64,000 nucleotides of DNA, taken from an uncultured Bacteroidales bacterium (GTDB lineage: Bacteria; Bacteroidota; Bacteroidia; Bacteroidales; Paludibacteraceae). The position numbers were made by a program, and so were the translations under genes. This document shows positions 36,061 through 44,960 of this stretch, one piece after another. Below the pieces are notes generated by a model. The model saw only the letters and a program-made list of their open reading frames with translations. It had not been told where the DNA came from and did no database searches. The stretch is from the NCBI GenBank assembly GCA_900319005.1, contig ONMV01000006.1, forward strand, positions 1 to 64,000. The letters run 5' to 3'. Numbering within the stretch: the stretch's first letter is position 1; each line of letters opens with the position of its first letter.

Positions 36061-37151
36061 ATCATCAGATCTTCAATTATTCGATTTAAAACATGTATGC
36101 CTTTTTGTGTGGCAACCAACCGCCCGTCGTCCGTCTCCCGTAATAGCGGATTCTTACCTGTCATTCTCGTTACCATCTCGTTCGCATTACGTACGTCCAC
36201 GTCCGATAGGAGGATCCCCTTATTCGTTCTCAGCCCCAGCATGATCCGCTCGTTGTACAGGTCTTTGTCGTTTAGTGTCTCGCTCTCGCGAACCAAAGTC
36301 CCGTTCTCTATCCCCGTTATATACGCCTCCAAATCATCGGGATTCCAACTCCGAACACGTCCTATATAACTGTGCGCTCCGGCTCCTATGCCTATATACG
36401 GCGTGCCGTCCCAATAACTGCTGTTATGCTTCGCTTCATAGCCCGGAAGCGCAAAATTGCTCACCTCGTAATGCACAAAACCCGCTTCTTTGAGCCGCTC
36501 GCAGAGGGTGTCGTACATCGCGTTCTCTGTCTCTTCGTCTATCGGTATGATATCTCCTTTGTCTCGCATCCGGGTCAACATCGTCCCTTCTTCGTACATC
36601 AGTCCGTAAGACGAAATATGTTGTACGCCGAGCCCCAATGCCGTCTCTATATCCGCTTTCCATTGCGCCATCGTCTGACCCGGCAGCGCGTACATCAAAT
36701 CAATGGAGATGTTCTCAAACCCCGCTTCTTGCACCATATGTACTGCGTCTATCGCTTGCTGTGCGTTGTGCCGCCGACCGATGAACCGTAATAACTCATC
36801 CTGAAACGATTGAATACCCATCGACAGTCGGTTAACTCCCAGCGCTCTTAATCCCCGCAAGTATTCCTCTGTCGCATCGCCGGGATTGATCTCCATCGTA
36901 TATTCTTCTATGCAAGCCCTGGGCAAATCTTGGTTTAGTGCTGTCACCGATTCCAAAGTGAGCGTGCTTGGAGTGCCTCCTCCGATATAAATTGTCCGTA
37001 TCGGTTCGCCTGCTTCGTCTTTTCGCGCTTTAATCTCCTTGCATAATGCCGCCACATATTCCTCTTGCCTCCCCAACAGCGTCGTGGAGTAAAAATCGCA
37101 ATACAGACATCTCTTCTTGCAAAACGGTATATGTACGTATATCCCAGCCAT
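36057..37151 (-). CDS. hemW: Heme chaperone HemW-like radical SAM protein
   Basis: 364 residues. HIPFCKKRCLYCDFYS holds the CxxxCxxC cluster site with the extra Cys-free HemW pattern, and TIYIGGGTPSTL, LGVNRLSMGIQSFQ and GQTMAQWKADI follow. The C-terminus has the HemW_C winged domain (LNDKDLYNERIMLGLRTNKGI). Related to HemN but members of this clade insert heme rather than oxidise coproporphyrinogen; assignment is by motif pattern. Confidence 0.88.
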   Translation of the reverse strand: MAGIYVHIPFCKKRCLYCDFYSTTLLGRQEEYVAALCKEIKARKDEAGEPIRTIYIGGGTPSTLTLESVTALNQDLPRACIEEYTMEINPGDATEEYLRGLRALGVNRLSMGIQSFQDELLRFIGRRHNAQQAIDAVHMVQEAGFENISIDLMYALPGQTMAQWKADIETALGLGVQHISSYGLMYEEGTMLTRMRDKGDIIPIDEETENAMYDTLCERLKEAGFVHYEVSNFALPGYEAKHNSSYWDGTPYIGIGAGAHSYIGRVRSWNPDDLEAYITGIENGTLVRESETLNDKDLYNERIMLGLRTNKGILLSDVDVRNANEMVTRMTGKNPLLRETDDGRLVATQKGIHVLNRIIEDLMI

Positions 37152-37176
37152 CCACTAATCCACTAACCCACTAATC
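37149..37176. repeat. CCACTAAT-word intergenic repeat
   Basis: CCACTAATCCACTAACCCAC and one more unit lie between rarA and hemW; the last codons of rarA run into it. Confidence 0.6.
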
Positions 37177-38391
37177 CTTCTTCCAAAAAGTCGTTCCCAC
37201 CAGTTCATCCGGCAAATACTGTTGTTCCACCCAGTGTCCCGGAAAATCATGCGGATATAAGTATCCGTCGTTATAACCGAGATCTTTCATTAGACTCGTC
37301 GGCGCGTTGCGAAGATGTAATGGAACAGGCAGATTGCCCGTTTCGCGCACTTTTGCCTGCGCTTCGTCTATTGCCAAATACGCCGAGTTGTCTTTCTTAC
37401 AGGTCGCTAAATAGATCGTCGTTTCCGCTAAAGGAATGCGCCCTTCCGGCCAACCGATCTTGTTCACTACGTCGAAACACGTGTTCGCTAACAACATCGC
37501 ATTCGGGTTCGCTAAACCGATATCTTCGCTCGCCAAAATAACCAACCGACGCGCGATGAACTTCGGATCTTCGCCGCCTTCTATCATGCGTGCGAGCCAA
37601 TAAATAGCAGCCTGCGGGTCACTTCCGCGAACCGATTTGATGAACGCCGAAATGATATCGTAGTGCATCTCTCCGTCTTTGTCGTAAGCCACGGGGTTTT
37701 GCTGCAACTGCTTGGTGACGGTCTCGTTTGTAATCTCTTTCACGCCGCTGTTGGCTACCAACTCAATGATGTTCAGCAATTTCCGTGCATCGCCTCCGCT
37801 GAAACGCAATAACGCCTCGTTCTCTTTGACCTCTATTCCCAACGAACGGATGTATTCATCTTTGGTCAGCACGCGGTTGAGCAGTTCCAGCAGATCCTCT
37901 TTGGCTAACGATTTGAGCACATACACTTGGCATCGGCTCAAGAGCGGCGTTATGACCTCAAAACTCGGGTTCTCCGTCGTCGCGCCGACCAGCGTGATCG
38001 TTCCTTCTTCCACGGCTCCCAAGAGACTGTCTTGTTGGCTCTTGCTGAAACGGTGGATCTCATCAATAAACAGAATCGGGCTGCGACCGTCCGTCGGGGC
38101 AAACAATCCGCTGTTCATCGAGGCGTTCCGTTTCGCTTTGTCAATTACGTCCCGAACTTCCTTCACGCCGCTCGTAACAGCGCTCAGCGTGTAGAACGGA
38201 CGCTGTAACTGATGTGCAATAATCCTTGCTAAGGTCGTCTTGCCCACGCCCGGAGGACCCCACAGAATGAACGAAGCGATATTCCCGCTCTCAATCATCT
38301 GCCTCAGGATCGCTCCTTCACCCACCAGATGTTTCTGTCCTATGTATTCGTCCAGCGTCTTCGGACGCATTCGTTCTGCTAATGGCAACAT
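37171..38391 (-). CDS. rarA: Replication-associated recombination protein RarA (MgsA)
   Basis: 406 residues, the normal length. AAA+ ATPase acting at stalled replication forks. Walker A is ILWGPPGVGKTTLA, Walker B LFIDEIHRF, then the sensor VGATTENPSFEV and arginine-finger region LLSRCQVYVL. The C-terminal tetramerisation domain (HYDIISAFIKSVRGSDPQAAIYWLARM) is complete. recN lies upstream on the same strand across a 141-base repeat array. Confidence 0.95.
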   Translation of the reverse strand: MLPLAERMRPKTLDEYIGQKHLVGEGAILRQMIESGNIASFILWGPPGVGKTTLARIIAHQLQRPFYTLSAVTSGVKEVRDVIDKAKRNASMNSGLFAPTDGRSPILFIDEIHRFSKSQQDSLLGAVEEGTITLVGATTENPSFEVITPLLSRCQVYVLKSLAKEDLLELLNRVLTKDEYIRSLGIEVKENEALLRFSGGDARKLLNIIELVANSGVKEITNETVTKQLQQNPVAYDKDGEMHYDIISAFIKSVRGSDPQAAIYWLARMIEGGEDPKFIARRLVILASEDIGLANPNAMLLANTCFDVVNKIGWPEGRIPLAETTIYLATCKKDNSAYLAIDEAQAKVRETGNLPVPLHLRNAPTSLMKDLGYNDGYLYPHDFPGHWVEQQYLPDELVGTTFWKKD

Positions 38392-38398
38392 AAAGTGT

Positions 38399-38541
38399 AT
38401 TTACGATTTACAAATTTACAATTGACGATTTATTGACGATTTACCGCTTTGCGGGATTTACGATTTACGCGGCGGACAATCGTCAATTATTTTCAATCGT
38501 CCATCAATCGTACCTCGTCAATCGTCCAATCGTCAATTATT
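38399..38541. repeat. Long CGTCAAT-word repeat array, copy A
   Basis: About 140 bases of ATTTACGATTTATTGACGAT, a short CGCTTTGCGG core, ATTTACGATTTACGCGG and GACAATCGTCAATTATTTTC, ending in CAATCGTACCTCGTCAATCG. Copies with the same order of words occur at 50326-50463 and 62806-62936. All three lie just upstream of a minus-strand start codon (here rarA) and run up to the stop of the preceding gene (here recN). Confidence 0.85.
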
Positions 38542-40143
38542 ATTTAACAATTCCTGTGCTGTTTGAACCGCCGCCTCGCTTACGTCTTTTCCGCTCAGCA
38601 TAGAGGCAATCTCCGTGATCCGCTCTGTATCCGTCAAACGGCTGATATGGGTCTCCGTCCGTTTGTCCGTATCGGCTTTATAGACCTTGTAATGGCTCTC
38701 GCCCTGTGCGGCTATCTGCGGCAAATGGGTGATCGCGATGATCTGGCGGCTCTTTGACATCTCTTTCATGATCTTCGCCATCTGCGTCGCTATGTTGCCG
38801 CTCACACCGGTGTCTATCTCGTCGAAGATGATGGTCGGCAACCCTTTGGTCGAAGCAATCAACGCCTTGATACAGAGCATCAATCGGCTTATCTCACCGC
38901 CGGAAGCTACTTCGCTCACTGCCCGCAGGCTCTGATTGAGGTTCGCCGCAAAGAGGATCTGCACTTCGTCACAACCGTTCGGAGTAAAATCCGGAGCGGG
39001 TAGAATAGGGACCTCTATTTTCGCGTGCGCCACACCCAAACTCTGCAAACCGCTTATTAACCGCTCGCATATCTGCGGAACAACCGCTTTGCGGCTCTTG
39101 GTTAACGCCTCTGCAGCTTTCGTTAACGCCTTTTTCTCCGTCTCGACTGTTTTCTTCGCTTGCTCGATATCGAAATCGAAACTGTCCAAACGGTTCACTT
39201 GTTCCGCTAACTCGTCCCGCATAGCGATCAGTTCGTCAACCGTCTCTGCGCTGAACTTATGTTTCAGTTCCTCCAACGCACCTATTCGTTCCTCCACCCA
39301 TTCCAAGCGCTGCGGATCCATCTCTATGTGGTTCAGTTTGCGTTCCGCCTCTTCGGCGATGTCTTGTATCTCTATCCGCGCACTCTCGATCCGTTCTTGC
39401 AGATCGCTTGCCGCTTCGTCCAGCCGACATGCCCGAAGAGCCTCTAACGCGCTCCCTTGTTCGCCGCTCAACGCCTCTAAAGCCGTTTCCAACGCCGTAC
39501 GGATCTCCTCTGCGTGGCTCAAACGGTATTGCTCGTCCTCCAATTCTTCCAACTCGCCGGCTTCCAAATGCGCCTCGTCCAAGAGCTTGTAGCGGTATTG
39601 GATATAATCGGCATCCTGCTGACTTTTCTTTGCCAAACTCTGTAACTTATGCAACTCCTCGCACGCTGCCAAATACCGCTCGTACTGACTACCGTACGCC
39701 TCTGATAGCCCTCCGTTCTGCGCGATAGCATCTACTACCTCCAACTGAAAATCCGCATTCTCAATCAGCAGATTTGCGTGCTGGCTATGTATATCTATGA
39801 GTTTGTTCGCCAAACTCTTCAACTCCTGCAGCGTCACCAAACTGTCATCCACAAAAGACCGGCTCTTCCCATTCGCATACAGTTCGCGACGGATGATCAT
39901 CTCTCCCTCCTTTGAGGGGAGGGTTGGGGTGGGGTTATTAAACACCGCTTCAATTATACATTTCTCTTCTCCGTCCGTAATAGCCTTGCTATCTGCGCGC
40001 GCACCCATCACCAAAGCCAGCGCACCGAGGATAATACTCTTTCCTGCTCCTGTCTCACCGGTTAGCACCGAAAAACCATCTGTAAAATCAATATCCAGAT
40101 GGCTTATCAGCGCATAGTTCTGTATGTGTAAATGCCTTAACAT
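38533..40143 (-). CDS. recN: DNA repair protein RecN
   Basis: 536 residues from the ATG at 40143 (MLRHLHIQNYALI), the family start; an upstream frame extension is not conserved. SMC-like ATPase for double-strand break repair: Walker A GETGAGKSIILGAL, long coiled coil in the middle, and ABC signature VASGGEISRLMLCIKAL with Walker B PTIIFDEIDTGVSG. Near residue 70 the segment NPTPTLPSKEGE (39903-39938) interrupts the conserved arm; the same peptide type is encoded in the DUF1015 gene and the word also occurs in an intergenic gap. Confidence 0.95.
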   Translation of the reverse strand: MLRHLHIQNYALISHLDIDFTDGFSVLTGETGAGKSIILGALALVMGARADSKAITDGEEKCIIEAVFNNPTPTLPSKEGEMIIRRELYANGKSRSFVDDSLVTLQELKSLANKLIDIHSQHANLLIENADFQLEVVDAIAQNGGLSEAYGSQYERYLAACEELHKLQSLAKKSQQDADYIQYRYKLLDEAHLEAGELEELEDEQYRLSHAEEIRTALETALEALSGEQGSALEALRACRLDEAASDLQERIESARIEIQDIAEEAERKLNHIEMDPQRLEWVEERIGALEELKHKFSAETVDELIAMRDELAEQVNRLDSFDFDIEQAKKTVETEKKALTKAAEALTKSRKAVVPQICERLISGLQSLGVAHAKIEVPILPAPDFTPNGCDEVQILFAANLNQSLRAVSEVASGGEISRLMLCIKALIASTKGLPTIIFDEIDTGVSGNIATQMAKIMKEMSKSRQIIAITHLPQIAAQGESHYKVYKADTDKRTETHISRLTDTERITEIASMLSGKDVSEAAVQTAQELLNNN

Positions 40144-40203
40144 GTATCTACTCTTTTTACATCGGGATTGTATTAGAAAATACAATACATTCAAAAAATC
40201 GTA

Positions 40204-40235
40204 CAAAGGTACAACAAATTTTGCATATATGCAAG
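40204..40235 (-). promoter_or_regulatory. Promoter of recN
   Basis: Minus-strand TTGCATATATG (from 40234), 20-base spacer and TACCTTTG (40211-40204). Confidence 0.82.
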
Positions 40236-40240
40236 CGTTC

Positions 40241-40375
40241 GGGGATTTTTTTGAGAAATTGAGCGATTTATCGCGTCTTAAAGGTCACAGAGTACCTATC
40301 GGGAGTTCACTCACGGATAGACGCTCAGGAACCTTTGAGGATAGACGGTAGTCTTATTTCTCAAAAAAAATCCCC
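40241..40375. repeat. 135-base inverted-repeat element, possible structured RNA
   Basis: GGGGATTTTTTTGAGAAAT (40241-40259) is the reverse complement of ATTTCTCAAAAAAAATCCCC (40356-40375) apart from one extra A. The 96-base interior contains GGATAGACG twice and CTATC/GATAG pairing. No reading frame of note. It could be a small mobile inverted-repeat element or a hairpin RNA; direction cannot be read from the sequence. Confidence 0.55.
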
Positions 40376-40422
40376 GCCCATGCTCATATATCCCGCAAAA
40401 TGCGACCGTACTTTCGAAGGGG

Positions 40423-40480
40423 CCCCATCTTTGATGGGGGAGGAGGTCGAAGTTACAACAAAAAAAATGACATGTGCAAT
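40423..40480 (-). promoter_or_regulatory. Candidate minus-strand promoter and leader hairpin
   Basis: On the minus strand TTGCACATGTCATTTTTTTT (from 40479) and TAACTTCG (40455-40448) resemble the promoters of this window with one mismatch, followed by the hairpin CCCCATC-AAA-GATGGGG (40439-40423). A transcript would run through the inverted-repeat element toward recN. The rest of the gap, 40481-40705, contains scattered TTGTCC words and no supported gene. Confidence 0.4.
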
Positions 40481-40705
40481 AGTTGAGTGCATTTTGTCCC
40501 TATTTTGTCCTTTTCCTTGATACTTGGTTTAAGATTTGTACTTCCGTCGAAATGCTCGCCTAATAAATGGAAGGAGGTTGAAAGGGTAAGAGGCGCAAGT
40601 GCTCTAAAAAAGGAGGGCGAGAGTTTTCCTCCCACCCTAAATGTTTACACATCGGAATAATCCTTATTGTGTATGTCATTCAAAAAGTTTTATATGCCAA
40701 TAAAT

Positions 40706-41596
40706 TTAGTCCGGTTTTGCATATAAAATATCTGCTGCAGCAGGTGCCATGCTGCGATTAGAGTGTGCAGCGTTCGGTAATGTGCGCAACTGCCAATGAA
40801 AAGGAATGTTCTTCCGTGCGGCATAATTCTCTGCTGTTTTGAAGAAATTATTTCCTCTTTCAAATCTATTAGAACCTTGCCTGTCTGCCTCATCCGATAC
40901 ATTCAGATAGGAGTCCCGTATCGTATCCCCCTCCGCGAGAAAGACAATTAGATTTTTCTGAAACACCTTCTTAGAAATAGATGAAGGGCCTCCAATATTT
41001 CTAAGTCCATACGGAAAATCCTGTTTTCCCGAGACAAAAGAATATGTGCCGGCATTTGCTGCTACTGCTCTGTCCAAATACGGGGAATCATAAAACAACA
41101 CTAATCGATGTACAAATTGCGCACCGGCAGAATGACCGTATATATTGTAGGTTTTGTCTGCTATGTCAAATTTTTGCACAAAGGCCTTGAATATGGCATC
41201 TATTTGGGTGTAAGTCATTTCCTCTTCATAATTTAGAATGCCTTTTGAACACACATTGCCTAACTGATACATTGCAGAAGGGAAATTAGTCTTGTCAAAC
41301 ATAGGCGCCAGTATGATTAAGCCGTATTGCTCTGCTTTCGCTTCCCATGATTCGCAGTAACTATCGGCATTTCTATTTACTCCGTGCATGACAAATTGCA
41401 CTTTCATATTTTGAACGTCCCCTTCAAGCGGGATATAATAATACACTCTAATTTTGGTGCCTTTAAACTTTCCATCACAATTGAAATAAAAGAATGAAGC
41501 ACCTCTATAAAGGTCGGGAATAGTATTTTCAGCAGCGACTATCGTTGCCGTCAAAATTCCTAATGAAAATAATATACATTTCAGATATTTATTCAT
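40706..41596 (-). CDS. Exported alpha/beta-hydrolase (esterase-like)
   Basis: 296 residues with a signal peptide ending IVAAE. The nucleophile elbow is IYGHSAGAQF (Ser in GHSAG), preceded by QFVMHGVNRNADSY, the oxyanion-side strand, and followed by a His in PNAAHSNRS near the C-terminus. Similar to secreted polyhydroxybutyrate-depolymerase- or feruloyl-esterase-like proteins; the substrate is unknown. It is downstream of the restriction enzyme gene on the same strand with a 25-base gap; moderately AT-rich. Confidence 0.75.
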   Translation of the reverse strand: MNKYLKCILFSLGILTATIVAAENTIPDLYRGASFFYFNCDGKFKGTKIRVYYYIPLEGDVQNMKVQFVMHGVNRNADSYCESWEAKAEQYGLIILAPMFDKTNFPSAMYQLGNVCSKGILNYEEEMTYTQIDAIFKAFVQKFDIADKTYNIYGHSAGAQFVHRLVLFYDSPYLDRAVAANAGTYSFVSGKQDFPYGLRNIGGPSSISKKVFQKNLIVFLAEGDTIRDSYLNVSDEADRQGSNRFERGNNFFKTAENYAARKNIPFHWQLRTLPNAAHSNRSMAPAAADILYAKPD

Positions 41597-41621
41597 ATTC
41601 TATGCGGTGTGTAGTTTGGAT

Positions 41622-44600
41622 CTATCGTTGCTCAATCAGCTTGCGTTCTTCTTCTGTGAGACCATAGAGGTTATAGACGCGTGTGTCAATCTCGGCATCT
41701 GTGGCGGAGATAGCAGAGCTGAGTTCGGTACAAGCGGTTTTGCATTGATTGAAATAGTCCTCCCATTCGTCCTGCTGAACCAAGGAAAGTTTGATTTTCT
41801 GCTTTTTGAGTTCGGCAACAAAGCCTGCAAAATCCAAGGTGTCAAAGGATTCCAACGTGCCGGTAATTTTAATGTCCGGCATGTTGTCTTGCAAACGACG
41901 GATAAACCGTGCACGCTTGGCTTGGAGGTCTTTATTCAAGGAGAGCATTTTGTCGGCGAGGTCAATAAAAGGCTGCTGGTCTTCGGGAATATTAGGTATT
42001 CCAAAAGGCCCAACATATTCGGGAGTAAGTCTATATGCATCACCGCTTAGTGCAGTACTTGTATTTTTTATAAAGAACCAAAACAAACTAGAATTTAGTA
42101 TTGCGAGAAATACCTTTTCATTAACATTCTTAACTTTTTCATTAAATACTAAATTATGGATAGCAGGTCCATGAAATATATCACCAACTATATCATACGC
42201 GATACGGTTTTTAACTAACATATCTGGTATTAATATTTTGGTATGCTCATATTCATTGAGGTTTCTAGCAGCAGAATATTTATAGAAAGTATCTTCGGTT
42301 AATGCAACTTTACGCGTCATTAAGGCATTTTTATTTTCGAGTAGATAATTATATCCTAATGGATACAATGCACTCAATGTTTGCAAAGGAATCAGCTCTT
42401 TTACTCCTAAAGAATTAGTATGATATGGGAAAATTAAATATTTTGTAGTTCTATTAATATTATATCGTTTTACATCTTCGCCATACACAAATGGTCTTAA
42501 CAATGCTTTTTCTATTTGGATAATATTCCCACTATCAGTTTTTACTGTAGCTATCAATCCATCTTCATGTATCAAATCTACTAGAAAAATTTTATCGTTC
42601 CCAGTAGATGAGCCCTTTGAAATCTTCTCTGTGATTCTTTCAAGATTATTTGGCTGTTTTCTTATTTTATCAATTATCGCTGAAATTTCTGGAGTCATAA
42701 AAGTCCATGTATGTATTGACAACTCTGACTCGGGAAAAACAGAATAATCCTTATTTTCTATAGCTTTGGTATCTTCTTTTAGTTTAAATCTTCTGTATTT
42801 AAAAGTTTCGCTTTGCTCCTTAAGAAAAATTAAAGTCGTATATGTGGTTGCTCCCTCAAATATTTGGTTAGTTGTGAAATCATCAATTTCATAGACTAAT
42901 TTTCGAAGATTTAAGTAGTTTCTTATTTTTTGGCCATTTTCAGCAGTAAAGAATTTATTAGGCAAAATAAATCCTAATAATCCATCCTTACGTAATAAAA
43001 TGGAGCCTTTGTAAAGGAATAGCAAATATAAATCAATATTACCTTCAGCGCACTCATTATATTCAATAGAATAGTAATCAGTTTGAGCTTTATCCATAGT
43101 TTGTACCCTCACATACGGCGGATTACCGATGACGACATCGAAACCGCCTTTGGCGAAGACTTGTGGGAATTCGGCTTGCCAGTTGAAGGCTTTTTCGCCG
43201 GCTATTTCGGGATCAGAGATAAGCGAGTTACCACATTTGATGTTGTTATTGAGCGAGGAGAGTTTGCGGTGAGGTTTAGCGGTACGCAGCCAAAGAGCCA
43301 AACGGGCTATCTCGACACTCTCTTCATTGATGTCCACGCCGTAGAGGTTGTTTTCGAGGATGCTGTTTTCGATATTGGGGAAGATGAGTTCCGAGCCGGT
43401 CAGTTTGGCTTCCATCTCATCAATGAGCTTATGCTCCGCCATGAGGAACTGGAGTGCGGCATTGAGGAAGGCGCCCGAACCGCAAGCAGGGTCGCAAATG
43501 GTTATACCTAACAACCATTCACGGTATGCGGTCAGTTGGTCCAGAAGCCTTTTCTTCGTTGCCGTCTGGCGGTTCTTGTCGGCGAAATACTCTTGTTCGT
43601 CAATCCCCATTTCGGCTTTCTTATCGGAACAGAGTTTGCCGACGGTGTTCTCGACGATGTATTTGGTGATATACTGCGGTGTGTAGAAGACTCCATCGCG
43701 TTTGCGTTTGGAGACGGAAGGTGTTTCTCCGGCATTGATTTGCGCGGTTACTTCTTCTATCTCGTTGAGGGAGTTTTCGAAGATATGTCCGAGGATGTTG
43801 ACATCGACATCCGTAGAGTAATCATAGTCCGCCAGTTTGCGTGTGAAGCGTGCCAGTACATCGTCGCTAATCTTCAGTCCGTCCAATACCTCATCCGGTT
43901 TGAAGAGTCCGCCGTTATACGCGAAGATCTCGTATTTCTTACCCTGCCAGCCGGTGTTCATGTAGCCGAAATACTTCTTGATACGGCTGTAAAGCGGCAC
44001 GTACTCGTCCATTTCTTTGAGCTGCTCCCACTGGTTGAGGATTTCCACCATGGAGTTAGGCGGCAGCAATCCGCTGTCCTCGGCAAAGAAGATAAAAAGC
44101 AGACGGTCTAACAGCTTCTGCGTCTTCTTAAAAAGCAGCAGCTGCCACTCCTTGTCCTTTGCCGCGGAATTAGATGCCGCTTCTCCGTCAATTAGTCCGG
44201 AATTGTATTCCGGTTTATTATTAGCCAATATATCCGCGAAGATCTCCCGTTTGAATGCAGAGTAGTCTTTGTATAGTTTCTGGGTGACCTCGTCCTCGTT
44301 GCTCACACTGTCTTGCTTGGCTTGGAGGGGTTTGTCGGCTTGTATATTCGCCCATGATAAGCAGAAATAGAGTAATCGGAACTGCTCTTGGGTTATCGTG
44401 AAGAGGTTCCATTCGATATGCTCGACGGCGTTGTCAATATAAAAACGCAGTTTCTCAAAATTGGAGATGACGACGTATTTGGTGTCCTTGTGTTGGCTCT
44501 TATAGCCGAAAGCCTGCCGCTCTACGTGGCTGAGGTCGGTGGTTTTATGGTCTTTGAGTTCGATGACACCGATGACCTTGCCGTCTCTCAGAATAGCACC

Positions 44601-44861
44601 GTCAGCTTTCTTGGCGTCGGTCTCGTTCTTTTGCTCGGTAATGAGGTTGAAATCGGGCATCGGGTTGAGCGTGTAGCCAAAGACCTTGACGAAGAGTTCG
44701 CGCAGAAAGCCCTCTTGGAACTGCTCCTCTTTGGACGCGCGGATATTCTCCTGTACGGCAGGATTGAGGAAATAGGCTTTGTAGGTTTCCCACGCTTTGT
44801 CAATCAGCTCTGCATCCTGTGCAGCGAGGTATTTCTTGATGACACTATTCTGAAAAAACAT
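41622..44861 (-). CDS. Type IIG restriction-modification enzyme
   Basis: 1079 residues combining nuclease, methylase and specificity. The N-terminal nuclease shows KKADGAILRDGKVIGVIELKDHKT, an Asp then Glu-x-Lys PD-(D/E)xK site at about residues 85-108. The adenine methylase has FYTPQYIT, DPACGSGAFLNAAL and VVIGNPPYVR (motif IV NPPY). The C-terminal part (about 700-960) is the target-recognition domain with TALSGDAYRLTPEYVGPFGIPN. One 60-base line in that part (42061) has 15 G/C against 32 in the methylase (43141), so the specificity region looks imported. No partner R or S genes are beside it. Confidence 0.88.
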   Translation of the reverse strand: MFFQNSVIKKYLAAQDAELIDKAWETYKAYFLNPAVQENIRASKEEQFQEGFLRELFVKVFGYTLNPMPDFNLITEQKNETDAKKADGAILRDGKVIGVIELKDHKTTDLSHVERQAFGYKSQHKDTKYVVISNFEKLRFYIDNAVEHIEWNLFTITQEQFRLLYFCLSWANIQADKPLQAKQDSVSNEDEVTQKLYKDYSAFKREIFADILANNKPEYNSGLIDGEAASNSAAKDKEWQLLLFKKTQKLLDRLLFIFFAEDSGLLPPNSMVEILNQWEQLKEMDEYVPLYSRIKKYFGYMNTGWQGKKYEIFAYNGGLFKPDEVLDGLKISDDVLARFTRKLADYDYSTDVDVNILGHIFENSLNEIEEVTAQINAGETPSVSKRKRDGVFYTPQYITKYIVENTVGKLCSDKKAEMGIDEQEYFADKNRQTATKKRLLDQLTAYREWLLGITICDPACGSGAFLNAALQFLMAEHKLIDEMEAKLTGSELIFPNIENSILENNLYGVDINEESVEIARLALWLRTAKPHRKLSSLNNNIKCGNSLISDPEIAGEKAFNWQAEFPQVFAKGGFDVVIGNPPYVRVQTMDKAQTDYYSIEYNECAEGNIDLYLLFLYKGSILLRKDGLLGFILPNKFFTAENGQKIRNYLNLRKLVYEIDDFTTNQIFEGATTYTTLIFLKEQSETFKYRRFKLKEDTKAIENKDYSVFPESELSIHTWTFMTPEISAIIDKIRKQPNNLERITEKISKGSSTGNDKIFLVDLIHEDGLIATVKTDSGNIIQIEKALLRPFVYGEDVKRYNINRTTKYLIFPYHTNSLGVKELIPLQTLSALYPLGYNYLLENKNALMTRKVALTEDTFYKYSAARNLNEYEHTKILIPDMLVKNRIAYDIVGDIFHGPAIHNLVFNEKVKNVNEKVFLAILNSSLFWFFIKNTSTALSGDAYRLTPEYVGPFGIPNIPEDQQPFIDLADKMLSLNKDLQAKRARFIRRLQDNMPDIKITGTLESFDTLDFAGFVAELKKQKIKLSLVQQDEWEDYFNQCKTACTELSSAISATDAEIDTRVYNLYGLTEEERKLIEQR

Positions 44862-44914
44862 AGCTAATACATTTTATCATTTTCTCATTTGCGCATTTGT
44901 TCAAATTTTACGTG

Positions 44915-44947
44915 CAAAGGTACAACTTTTATTCTGAATCACGCAAA
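44915..44947 (-). promoter_or_regulatory. Promoter of the restriction-modification gene
   Basis: Minus-strand TTGCG (from 44946), 21-base spacer and TACCTTTG (44922-44915). Confidence 0.75.
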
Positions 44948-44960
44948 TAAATTACAACTA

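Noticed and set aside
40453-40635. Small minus-strand frame in the recN-esterase gap
   Set aside because: Its end is encoded by promoter-like sequence (LLHMSFFLL) and it lacks any start signal or similarity.
41622-44861. PglX of a BREX defence system
   Set aside because: The enzyme has a fused PD-(D/E)xK nuclease and none of pglZ, brxA, brxB, brxC or brxL is beside it; type IIG fits better.
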